This document shows positions 11,349 to 21,819 of a DNA stretch of 64,000 bases, in pieces. The DNA lies in contig CM034127.1 of the NCBI GenBank assembly GCA_019914995.1, positions 3,224,001-3,288,000 of the forward strand. The letters are read 5' to 3'. A program made the position numbers and the translations under genes. The notes beneath the pieces are model-generated. The model made no database searches and was not told the DNA's origin. It worked only from the letters and a program-made list of their open reading frames with translations. Position 1 is the first letter of the stretch; every line of letters begins with the position of its first letter. The stretch is from Acanthochlamys bracteata. Lineage: Eukaryota > Streptophyta > Magnoliopsida > Pandanales > Velloziaceae.

Positions 11349-12117
11349 CTTAGAAGATAGAATAGACAAAAGAATAGCTCTCGGAAGCAGTGTCATAAGA
11401 ACAATCGCTTAGAATACTTTCAAAAGAACGCCAAACTATGGGTAAAAATAGCATAGTTCATGTGATTTCACCAACAATGCAGTTTGTCCACAAGGTTTTA
11501 CTTTGTTTAATTCAGTTCCTGAGATTCTGCTTTGTATTAGGAAGGCTCCCCTCATCAATTTTTTTATCAAATGGTAACGGCTGGACATACTTTTATCATC
11601 CAAATTGTAACCATAAGTGAATTTAGGAACATCTTATAGAAGGTAGTCTCCTATTTTCACCGATAACTACAAGTTCAGCCTAAAAACTATGCGAGCATTA
11701 ACAACTCATGCTATTTATCATGCCAATGCTAACATCCAATTAATGCCATTTAATGAAAAACCTGGTAGTGGGGACCTTCTATACAAAAAAGAAACCTTCT
11801 AAACTAAAATCCAGTGAATTAAAACCTCAGGGATGAATTGCATTATTAGTGAAACCATAAGGGGAGGGGGCACTAATGCAATTTAGCCCAAAATATGCAA
11901 TTTCATAGGAAACCTCAGATTTACAAGTAAATCTCAAAAAAGTATAAAAAAAAAACAAAGTGTAATAAAATGATTAAAGAAACGAAATACTTCATTCAAT
12001 ACGAGAAAAGAAAAAAAAGAACAATTGAGCACAGATCCGGTACTCAAATAGAGTGCAAAGATCATAACTTCATACTTACCAATCCCCCCAGTTCATCCAT
12101 CATGATTTACAGCTCAT

Positions 12118-12172
12118 CTACAACTGCAATACTAATGGGCCGAGATTGGCTGCACCATTTTTAGTCGTGGAA
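12118..12172 (-). other. Exon-like unit 2 of the GAANLG set
   Basis: Minus-strand frame TTKNGAANLGPLVLQL followed by TAG at 12120-12118. It shares GGTGCAGCCAATCT with units 1 and 3, and the bases just upstream (TTCCACGAC) also align to unit 1 (TTCCAAAGC). The acceptor site is less clear than in unit 1. Confidence 0.3.
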
Positions 12173-12360
12173 TGTGTAATCAAAAGATAAAAATGAGAGA
12201 ACAAAAAATATGCAAGTTCAAAGACAATCCCAGAATCTCAGAAAATGACTACTAACCAAAATATACTAAAAAGAGCAGATTTCCTAGAAAAATAAAGTGC
12301 AAGGCCTCAGACTTGAGGCTTATCATAGCACCATCCTGTGTTACCCACCAGAATTACTAC

Positions 12361-12423
12361 TCATCTAGTGATGGCTGTAATTGCAATGGACCCAAGATTG
12401 GCTGCACCATTGCGACTTTTGAA
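12361..12423 (-). other. Exon-like unit 3 of the GAANLG set
   Basis: Minus-strand frame FKSRNGAANLGSIAITAITR followed by TGA at 12363-12361. It shares AATGGTGCAGCCAATCTTGG with the other units. It is 241-243 bases from unit 2 and about 1 kb from unit 1. Confidence 0.3.
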
Positions 12424-13376
12424 CATTACCCAAAAGGTAAAGGAGACAGAAGAATGACGCAAAGAACAGGTGATGCTTTTCTAAGAAGTAGACACCATAA
12501 TTAAATGCTAGAAAAAGTCATGTACAACAATAAACTCTTGACTCCTACAGCAACTCCAGTGGCAAATTGCCAGGAAAGAAAAGAGAGTCCATTAATTGCA
12601 TGAACCTGAAAATAGTGCACAGGGGAGTAAGAAACAAAGTCTTGATGCTACAACTACAGGATTTAAGATACTTTGCAAACATCGTAGTTGGCAACAAAAA
12701 GGAGCCACACCAAAAGCAACAAATCCAAAGACAATCTGCAATGGCTATTACAATAATCAGCATGTAAAAATCACTATTTAAAAGTAAAATACAAGCATGA
12801 TGATAATATGATCGAAAATCTCATACAGACATGCACTATATATAAGTAACACAAACAATCTCAAACATTAGGCTTGGTTCACATCACACAACAACATAAA
12901 AAACAGTCCAATTTACACACCACATAATAACAATAGCAACTTTACATTACATGCATAACCAAGAAAGTATACACTACACAAAAAAGTTAAGACAGAATAA
13001 CCATGGAGAATATATCACCATCCTTGCGCCTCAAGTCAGATACAATGCATAGTTATCATACACAATCCAAGAGTGTCAAACGAGTCAGAACGAGAACAAA
13101 GCTTAACAATAACAACCACATACACGATTTACCAATCCAGACACCTATGACTACGGCAAGCAACAACAAACACGTCAATCATGAATCTACAACACGATCG
13201 CCACTACACAGTCAATTCACACGGATATGCATAAAACGGTAACAACTACAAAGCCATTCACATGACAACCACAACACGATCACCACTAGATTATTAATTC
13301 ACAAAAAAAAACTACAAAATAATGAAAAGCAACAATGACTTATAAGGAAGAAAACAATTTTAAGATACGGATTTAC
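12424..13376. other. Unassigned interval, possible intron
   Basis: No supported exon. A minus-strand stretch at 12764-12545 begins after an ATTGCAG acceptor-like site and stays open for about 48 codons in one frame, but it resembles nothing I know. The interval lies between the candidate first exon at 13410 and the GAANLG units. Confidence 0.3.
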
Positions 13377-13410
13377 TTATCTGAACAATAACTCGCTTCT
13401 CCTTCGCCAT
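13377..13410 (-). other. Candidate first coding exon of an unidentified minus-strand gene
   Basis: Minus-strand ATG at 13410 in good context (TCAAGATGGCG) encodes MAKEKRVIVQI and then meets a GTAAAT donor. Unspliced, the frame ends a few codons later. The 260 bases upstream are less AT-rich than the surroundings, as in a plant 5' UTR, and a TATA-like box lies at 13668-13676. The rest of the gene is not established. Confidence 0.35.
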
Positions 13411-13667
13411 CTTGACATCCTCCTTCGTTAATCTTATTTCTCAGAGAACCAGCGAACGAAATTTTTGCATCCCCAAGATCCACTGCTATGAGATTTCTTC
13501 AATATCTCTCGCTCTCGCCAGAATCTTGAAGCAAGCCTTCGAACTAGAGATCATTGAGATAATGAAACTCTTTCTAGGTTATCGCCGGAGAAATCTACGG
13601 AATCTTCTCCGGCGATCGCTTTCTTTCCTCTCTCAAAATCTTCTGGGAGCAGAAAGTGGAGTTGGTG

Positions 13668-13676
13668 CTACTTATA
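13668..13676 (-). promoter_or_regulatory. TATA-like box for the minus-strand unit
   Basis: TATAAGTAG on the minus strand, about 260 bases ahead of the ATG at 13410. Supports a minus-strand promoter here. Confidence 0.35.
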
Positions 13677-13753
13677 GGCATCTAGTCGTAGCGCGTCGGA
13701 CTCGGACATTGCGTACTGATAACTCGATTTGTCGGTTAGCAAACGGTGCGTAG

Positions 13754-14651
13754 TAAAGACGCAATATCTTTCGGACTCGGAATTGAAAATAAAGGCTAAA
13801 GCACGCTTTTGCGTAATAATAACACGTATTTATATTTGGCAAGTATTCAGGAAATTTTAGAAAGAGTATTACAATGTGGATCTATTATTTTCATTGATTT
13901 GCATATTTGGCATTTAAAATTTAATTTTAAGATATATAAAGGTGATTGACATAGATGGAAAGAGTTTTTGGAGCTGTTTGTTAGAAAAACTATTATATAC
14001 ATCTTCATTAATAGCCATAGGATAGTTAACAAAGATATACTTGAAAGTTTGATAGCATGAAAAGAAAAAAATGAACTATCTCTTGATCCTCTTCAAGCTT
14101 TTATCATAGTACAGAAACATATACTATCAATGGAACACAACTTATAGAGCAAAACAACTCAAAATTGTTGAATAGGCAACAGACTATTTGACACAATAGA
14201 GCGGACACTTATTTTTTAAATAAAATGAATTATCTATTCTAAAATAAAATAAGCTAATTTTATTCTTAAATAAAATAGACCATAAAAATTCAGAATAGAT
14301 ATGAATAATAAAGTTAGATTTAGCCCATATTTTAAACCGATCTGATTTAAATCCGTTCTGATATTATGTGATAAATTTAAAATTTTTATAAAAATTAATT
14401 ATCAATAAAAAAAATGAGTCTAAATTTTTATTAATATTATTTTAATAATATTGATAAGCAATATGTGATTAAAATTTTTTTTTAATAGTTTTCGAATTTC
14501 TGTAAATCACATTGGAGTGTGCAACCTGATAGGTACAGAATTTTTTATTTCCCTTCTGGCGTGTAGAAATATTTAATTATCGAATTAAGTACGTATGAAG
14601 TGCACCAATACAATCCTTTTCGTGTATATTATTAAGTTCATGAACTCAAAA
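13754..14651. other. Intergenic, AT-rich
   Basis: Very A/T-rich from about 14200 to 14500 with no coding signal. The right end is the promoter of the NB-LRR gene. Confidence 0.5.
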
Positions 14652-14665
14652 AGTCAACTTTGACT
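14652..14665. promoter_or_regulatory. Inverted pair of W-boxes
   Basis: AGTCAACTTTGACT holds two TTGACT W-boxes as a perfect inverted repeat with a two-base spacer, 80-93 bases before the ATG of the NB-LRR gene. W-boxes bind WRKY factors and are typical of defence gene promoters. The position and symmetry are seen; WRKY control is inferred. Confidence 0.55.
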
Positions 14666-14744
14666 AGTCATCTCCTTCATTCTCCTCCTAAAACACTTGT
14701 ATCCGGATTTTTGCTCCCAACAACCAACTCCTCCAAGAACAATC

Positions 14745-17700
14745 ATGGAAGTATTCATGACTCTGATGCTCCCGAATACAGTGAGGATAGCCTTCGACAG
14801 GATACTGCTCCTCCTCCTCGAACTCCTCCATGTTCAGGAAGAGTACAACTTGATTTCAGGTTTCAAAGAGGAGCTAAAGAAGCTTCAGAGTGCATTATCT
14901 GCAATTGGAGCCGCACTTGAAGATGCACAGACACAACAATCAACAACTGCAACTGTTAAGGACTGGCTCCTCAAGCTGAAGGACATGGCCTATGATGCAG
15001 AAGATATATTGGATGACCTCCATACTGAACATCAACGGAGAAAAATACGAGGAAATTCATGTCAATGAAGGTGTGTGATTTCTTCTCTAAACATAACAAA
15101 CTTCTTTATCAGTTTCATTTGGCACATAGATTAAAAGACATCCGAAAGAGGTCAGATGCAATAGCAGAAGAAATATCTAGATACCAATTGGGTGGGCAGA
15201 CTACAATACCTAATCAACCAGATGTTGAGCTAAGCCAAGAGATCAGCTCCTTTTTCAATAGATCAGAAGTCCTAGGAAGGGATCAGGACCAAAGAAAGAC
15301 TATTGAACTGTTACTTGAAAATAGCAATGAGATTTCAACAATTGCTATTGTAGGCATGGGCGGAATTGGCAAGACAACACTTGCTCGTAGCGTCTTTGAT
15401 GATAGCAGAGTGAAACAGTTTTTTAAAAGAAAGGTATGGGTATACGTATCTGAGAATTTCAATCTGAGAAGAATACTGCAAACGATCATCTTGCAGACAT
15501 CAAACAAGAACAGAGAAAGTATTAGGGAGGTTGATAATCTGCACTTTTTACAAACTGAAGTAACAAAGAAACTAGCTAGGAACAGATTCTTACTTGTTTT
15601 AGATGATGTATGGAACGAAGATGAAGGTCTGTGGGACAGTTTAAAAAATACCTTTAGATGCGGAGATGGAGGAAGCAAAGTTATAGTCACTACCCGTAGT
15701 ATCAAGGTATCAAAAATCATGACCTCCATCGATCCCATTTGTGTAGCACCTCTGTCAGATAGTGACTGCTGGTCATTGTTCCGGTTCCGGGCTTTTGAAG
15801 TAGGAGAGTACAATGAGAACCTAGAAAGGATTGGTCAAGAAATTGTCAAAAAATGTGGAGGCTTGCCACTGGCAGCAAAAGCTCTAGGGTAGCTTGATGC
15901 GTTTTAAAAGAGAGGTTCGTGACTGGACTTCAGTGCTGGAAAGTGAAACATGGGAGCTTGAACTACAACATGATGACTTCAAACTTTTACAGGCTCTAAA
16001 ACTGAGCTATGATCATCTTAACTATCAACTCAAGCTTTGTTTTGTTTTCTGTTCCATATATCCAAAAGGTCATGAAATAGAAAAGGAGAATTTAATTCAA
16101 CTGTGGATGGCTAATGGTCTTATTAGGTCAGGTAGAACTATGGAACCTGAAAGACTGGGGGACAATGTGTTCAATGATTTACTCTGGAGGTATTTCTTCC
16201 AAGATGTGAGAAAGGATGTTGATCATTGTATAACACACTTCAAGATGCATGATGTCATGCATAATCTTGTGAGACTTGTCGCGAGGGAAGAAACCTCCAT
16301 CCTGGTTTCTGACAGGCAGGAAAACATTATAGAAAGTACTCGTTACCTCTTGATCAGTGAAACAGCACTAAAAGCTCTTTCTCCATCATCTTACAAAGCA
16401 AAGTCATTGCGGACACTTGTTACAGTGGCTGCTCATAGAGGGGATCTTCAACTACATGCTTCCATCTTGTCAGAACTAAAATATTTAAGGGCATTGGATT
16501 TGAGCTACACAGATATCAAAGACCTTCCAGGTTCAATAGCCACTGTAAAGCATCTAAGGTACCTGAATCTATCTCATACCTCCATTAACAAATTGCCGAA
16601 GTCCACAAGCCATCTCCTCAATCTAGAAGTTCTGAAGCTCAGGGGAAGCAAGATCAGGGAATTGCCAAAACACTTGCGAAAGTTGCAGAAACTTCGACAC
16701 TTGGATGTCCGTGGATGCCAATCTCTAAGACACATGCCTATTGGGATTGGCCAACTAACAAGTCTTCAGACGCTGACAGATTTTGTAATAGGACAAGAGA
16801 AAAGCTGCTCCATAAAAGAGCTAGCAAGCCTTAATCTGAATGACCAGCTTTTTATATGGAATCTTGAGAATGTGCAAGATGAGACCAATCCTGAACAAGC
16901 TATACTGAGCGGTAAGACGAGCCTCCATTCTCTGAGACTATCATGGAAAAAGACTGTCAATGCAAACAGTGACAAATTGCTTGAAGATCTTTGTCCTCCA
17001 AAAAGCTTGCAGCGGCTGCAAATTGAGAGCTATGGAGGAGCATTTTTTCCAACATGGTTAAGAATTCCACTGCTGACAAATTTGATTGAACTAAAATTAT
17101 CATGCTGTAGAAGATGTGAAGAGCTACCTTCACTTGGAAATCTTCAAAAACTCACGAACCTTCAAATCATTGGAATGGATAAGCTGGAAGTGATAAAGAG
17201 TGAATTTCATGAAGTAGAGACAAGGGTTTCCCACTCTTGAAAGAGCTGGCTCTCTCAGATATGCCCAATTTAGAGGACTGGCAAGAAACTGTTGAAGTTT
17301 TCCCATGCTTAGAGAGGTTAACAATTTTGGCATGTCCTAAACTGCAGGCATTTCCCTGCATTCCACGTATCCAGCGGCTTGAGATATGGAGCAGCAATGG
17401 AGCCCTGATCTCCACTCTGAGAAATTTAACCACCCTATCTTCTCTTACTATTGCAAAAATTCAAGGCTTGATTACCTTGCCAGAAGGTTTATTTGAAGAC
17501 TTTAAATCTCTGAGGAAATTAAGTATAATTGATTGTGTCGAGCTGCAATCATTTAAATTGGACGTATTGCAGAATCTCACAGCACTTGAAAAATTGGACA
17601 TTGCAGGGTGTAAGATGTTAGAATCAATTGCCCTGGATATTCAGAATTCAGATTCTTCTTCCTGTACTTGGGTACAGATAGCTCTTCAACACCTAAGCAT

Positions 17701-18364
17701 CTGCTATTGCAGCAATATGCTCTCTTTGCAAGTGAGTTTGAGCAGTCTCAGATCTTTGCAATTTCTGAAGGTACTAGGTTGTCGAAGCATGAAGTCATGG
17801 TCGGAAGATGCAATTAAAGACCTGAGATCTGTGCCTTTATATCAGCTAGAAATCTGCAACAACTTCATTGATATATCTAAATGGCTGCAACATCTCACCA
17901 CCATTCGCATGCTGAGGATTTTCGGCAGCCACACTTCACGTCCTTCATCTGAAGATCTCAGACCTCCCACCTACCTCACAATCTGCTGCCATGATGACCT
18001 AAGAACAATGGAAGGACTAACATCAGCACAAATGCTGGAAGATCTTACAATAGATGATTTCTCTAGCATGAACTTGTTGCCTGAGTGGATTGGAAACCTT
18101 GCGTCTCTCCAGTATCTGTCTATCCACAAGTGTCCTAGCTTGGCATCATTACCTGAGGGATTCCGTCGCCTGAGCAAGCTGCAAGGTCTTTATATCAAAG
18201 ATTGTCCTCTGCTGAAAAACAGGTGTAAAAGGGAGAGCGGTGAGGACTGGAGTAAAATATCACATGTACACTTCGAATATAAGGATGAAGAAGTAACATC
18301 AGCATGTAATTGGTTGCCTGAAAGAAGGAAAAAGAATGTGGTGTATCAATACATTCTTCGTTAA
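14745..18364 (+). pseudogene. CC-NB-LRR (RGA-type) resistance gene with three frameshifts
   Basis: About 1206 codons without introns, of the usual size for an RGA-like CNL intracellular immune receptor. Order: a coiled-coil region with EDVID-type motif (MAYDAEDILDD); NB-ARC with P-loop GMGGIGKTTLAR, kinase-2 FLLVLDDVWNED, RNBS-B SKVIVTTRS and GGLPLAAKALG; the MHD motif as FKMHDVMHNL; then many leucine-rich repeats starting near LRALDLSYTDIKDLP. The frame is broken three times. One base is lost near 15057-15065, between the CC and NB parts. One extra T lies near 15890, right after the GLPLA motif. One base is lost near 17222-17225, inside the LRRs. Each open part ends in a stop within a few codons of the break, and homology resumes in the next frame. 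No other stop is seen. This is either a recent pseudogene or a gene with assembly indels. The CC start is less typical than usual, so the first ATG is approximate. Confidence 0.85.
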
Positions 18365-19397
18365 ATCAATAACACCAACCTAGTCAAGTGATGACTGCGC
18401 CAAGCTAGAGGGCCTAGCTTTTATGCAAAGATAAAACCTGCCAGTTTCAAGATCCTGGAAAGCCACAATTCATTTTCAATTGTAAAGCATACTCAAAATG
18501 CAGATACCTTGATTGTGATAATTTATGTGTTAGAGGCACTTCAGCAGAACCAGGACGGGGATGCAGGTGAGGACTACAAAAAGAAGTATGGAAAAACCAA
18601 TAGATCAAACTAAATGAATCTATCTTCTAGTCAATGTCACAATTCAAAATTCCTTGTACAAAAAGAAATCAGTAAACCTTTACAAATAGAGTAAGAACAA
18701 TTGAATTCTTCCCGTCGAAGTTTCAAGTACTTCAATAAATTTTAAAAGATGGTCTGCGACTTACAAGGAAATACTCTACTAATACATCTTAATCAGATTA
18801 GTCTTGATATAAACATATGTTACAGTGCCTGCATTCCTGCAAGCACCCATGAACAGCTAACTTCATGATCATCATGTTTGATTTGTGCTTGCCATGCATA
18901 GAAAGGAGCATCATACAGTTTTTACCAGTATTATCATCCGTTAGATTTAACGAGTAACGAATGTTTTGAAATTTTTTGCTAAAGTAAAATCTCAGTAAAA
19001 CTTTTGAATAATTTATATATTTTAATTACACAAAAAATTTTAAATTTTATTTTTATATTGCAAAATTTAAATTAAAATTTTTTTATTTACACACTTTTTA
19101 ATATAATTATTTTTTAATTCTTAACATATTAAAAAAATATTAAAATATAAATATTAAATTTTATTTTAATTTTATTTTAAAAATTTTAATTTTAATTTTT
19201 TATTTTTATGAAATTCAGTACATATATTTCAAACACTCCCTAAAAATACAAGCACGACAAATAGTAAAATTTCTAAAAAATAATATCCTTTTCTGTAAAG
19301 TTTGTGCCAACTTTGAGCGTTACCGTTCATCATAGCCGTTTATGTTATCTTTTCGTTAAACTAAATCATCATAGCCGTTCATAGTTCATTTCTATAA
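18365..19397. other. Intergenic
   Basis: 3' flank of the NB-LRR gene, then an AT-rich repeat at about 18961-19240, then the histone H4 promoter. The stretch 19315-19450 contains several CCGTT (AACGG) cores, which resemble cell-cycle promoter elements. Confidence 0.5.
18961..19240. repeat. AT-rich MITE-like element
   Basis: A block of nearly pure A/T flanked by ATGTTTTGAAATTT on the left and TTTCAAACACTCCC on the right, which are weakly inverted (GTTT.GAAA against TTTCAAAC). No coding capacity. Similar blocks occur elsewhere in the window. Confidence 0.35.
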
Positions 19398-19415
19398 CCA
19401 CGTCAACGATCCGTG
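19398..19415 (+). promoter_or_regulatory. Histone Hex-Oct (type I) promoter element
   Basis: CCACGTCAACGATCCGTG matches the plant histone type I element CCACGTCANCGATCCGCG at all but one base. It combines the ACGTCA hexamer and an inverted octamer and drives S-phase expression of histone genes. It lies 112 bases ahead of the TATA box. Confidence 0.85.
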
Positions 19416-19526
19416 CATGGAAAACCAAATACATCTCAACCGTCATCTGAAAATTTCACAACCCCGCCAAAGCTTTCAAGTGTTTTCCGTTTTTCCCTCT
19501 CTAAACGCTCCCCAATTCCCTCTCCC

Positions 19527-19535
19527 TATAAATAG
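19527..19535 (+). promoter_or_regulatory. TATA box of histone H4
   Basis: TATAAATAG, 89-97 bases before the H4 ATG at 19624. Confidence 0.75.
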
Positions 19536-19578
19536 ACCCAACTAATCTTCCCGCTGCCTCAATTCATATCAGTTCTAA

Positions 19579-19935
<357 letters not shown>

Positions 19936-20760
19936 GTTGTTAGTTTCCTATTCACTCTTTTTAGGCAAATTAGTTTGATCAACGTTGTCTTACTGACGGG
20001 AATGGGCATGTTTGGTTCGGGGCAAGGAGATTACGTAGAATTTTACTGTTGGGAATTAAAACTTCTAGATGCTTTTTGCTTCTGTTAATCTATACTGCTA
20101 CATATGGATGCAATGTTTCTATGATTTATTGGTTTTTTGCAAGAGGAAGTTATTGCACACAACTCGTTCGACAAAATGCCACTACGAGGTTTCTTTTTGT
20201 TGGGAATTAAAACTTCTAAATGCTTTTTTTTTTGGTTTAATGCCAAGCATCACACGCGGCCCAGGAGCCACAACGACCCAAAACTCCAAATCTGTACTGT
20301 GAGGTTGTGAAGCTAAGGCTTATATTTGAAAATAGATTCAAAATTGATAATTAATTATAAAGTGATTTTAAAATAAATTTTAATAAAGCTAAAATTAGTA
20401 CATAAGTGAAATGTAGTTTTAAATGATAATTAAAATATAAATTATTGAATTCATAATTTAAAAAATAATTTGGTATTAATTGAAACATGGCGTATCTGTT
20501 TCCATATCGTTGTTATCACGCCGCTATCACCCCCACTGATATCAAGTCACCCTTTCACCGTCCGTAACTAAAACATAAACAAGCTACAAGTATCTCCCAA
20601 CTCTTCCTTCCCTCACCTCACCGTCCCCCGTGCCTAAACATTCTATCCTTGTTACTCTTCTTCGCTCTAGATCTAATCAAATTCTCTCTAAATCAGCAAC
20701 AAACAAGCCGGAGTTAATGGGCGGGTGTCATCTGTGAATTGGGCTTTTAGCCCTCAAGCA
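19936..20760. other. Intergenic with a short direct repeat
   Basis: H4 3' flank and promoter of the next gene. A 30-base sequence starting GTTGGGAATTAAAACTTCTA occurs at 20048-20077 and again at 20199-20228 with one or two changes. Otherwise AT-rich from 20330 to 20480 without genes. Confidence 0.5.
20048..20228 (+). repeat. Direct repeat pair downstream of H4
   Basis: Two copies, 20048-20077 and 20199-20228, share GTTGGGAATTAAAACTTCTA and the following ATGC plus T-run. Spacing is 151 bases. Origin unknown; perhaps a local duplication. Confidence 0.5.
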
Positions 20761-21819
20761 ATGGTGGGACCAGCACAAGCTGGTATGGTTGCCGCCTGCG
20801 TTGTTCTCTTCGTTCCAATGGGTCTCGCCGGTTGGCATCTGAGCAGAAACAAGGTTTTGTTCTTCAGCGGCGCTCTGTTTATAACCCTCGCTGTCTTCGT
20901 TCATCTCACTCCTCACTTCCCTTCTCTCTCCCATCTCCTTCTCTCTTCCCTCACCGATTCGAATTTCAATCCCAATTCCAACAAGAATCATGAGTCTTCT
21001 GTATTTCTTTCATCTTCGACTTGTTTATCTTTCCTCCACGATATAATTTGGTCTTCGAGTTCATCGTGGTCATGGTCGAAGTCAAATCCGACAACTTTAT
21101 CATGTGGATTTCAGACTTTAACTCAAAAAGACGCTAACGATCTTCTCAACGGTTCTTGGATTTTGGTCGCAGGTGATTCGCAGGCTCGATTGTTCAGTGT
21201 TTCGCTTCTGTCTTTGATATTGAACCCGATTGATTTCGATTCCGTCAAGCCGGATTTGTTCAAGCGGCACTCGGATTACCATGTGTTTGTTCCTGATCAT
21301 GGAATTACAGTTGATTTTCTGTGGGCGCCGTTTGAAATTAATATAACGGATCGGCTTCATTGGCTCCGGCGAAACAGTCACCTTCCTGAAGTAATTGTTG
21401 CTGGAGATGGGCTTTGGCACATGCTGCATGTAAATGATGCTTCAGATTATGCGGCTGGGTTGGTGGGTGCACTTAGATCTGCTGAACTGTTGCTTTCACC
21501 AGCAGCAATAGCAGTACAACAACCGCCACATTTGTTCTGGCTTGGAATGCCTGCACTGGTTAATTCGAAGCTAAATACAGAAGAAAAAAGGGCAAGGATG
21601 AACGAGAGCACAATCCAAGCATATGAGCGGGAGGTACGGAAAAGTAGGTTGCTGCGGAAGACTGGAGGGCCATTCCTATTGCTGGATATTTGGGCATTGA
21701 GTCAAGGATGTGGGAGTGGGTGCACGGAGGATGGTATGCACTATAATCATATTGTTTACGATGCTGCGCTTCATGTCATGCTCAATGCTCTGTTGATTGA
21801 GTCTCAGCAAAGGATATGA
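20761..21819 (+). CDS. Membrane-anchored SGNH/PC-esterase-like protein
   Basis: Intronless. From the first in-frame ATG at 20761 it gives 352 residues. Two hydrophobic segments lie near the N-terminus (VAACVVLFVPMGLAGW and VLFFSGALFITLAVFVHL). A Ser-rich linker and a soluble domain follow. The soluble domain holds WILVAGDSQARLF, a GDS block around the nucleophilic serine, and near the end DGMHYNHIVYDAALHVML, a D..H block. These two blocks are the catalytic pair of SGNH/PC-esterases such as sugar O-acetyltransferases and esterases of TBL and CASD1 type. A Golgi role in acyl transfer to glycans is inferred. The frame stays coding-like upstream (SSVNWAFSPQA), which hints that the native start was further left; see findings. 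Exact substrate unknown. Confidence 0.75.
   Translation: MVGPAQAGMVAACVVLFVPMGLAGWHLSRNKVLFFSGALFITLAVFVHLTPHFPSLSHLLLSSLTDSNFNPNSNKNHESSVFLSSSTCLSFLHDIIWSSSSSWSWSKSNPTTLSCGFQTLTQKDANDLLNGSWILVAGDSQARLFSVSLLSLILNPIDFDSVKPDLFKRHSDYHVFVPDHGITVDFLWAPFEINITDRLHWLRRNSHLPEVIVAGDGLWHMLHVNDASDYAAGLVGALRSAELLLSPAAIAVQQPPHLFWLGMPALVNSKLNTEEKRARMNESTIQAYEREVRKSRLLRKTGGPFLLLDIWALSQGCGSGCTEDGMHYNHIVYDAALHVMLNALLIESQQRI

Noticed and set aside
13003..13242. 79-codon plus-strand open frame
   Set aside because: Low-complexity, rich in His, Thr and Asn, no homology, and it lies in what appears to be an intron of a minus-strand unit.
14745..18364. Programmed frameshifting to make the full NLR
   Set aside because: The three breaks are at unrelated sequences with no slippery heptamer and go in both directions; plant nuclear NLRs are not known to use this. 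Mutation or assembly error is simpler.
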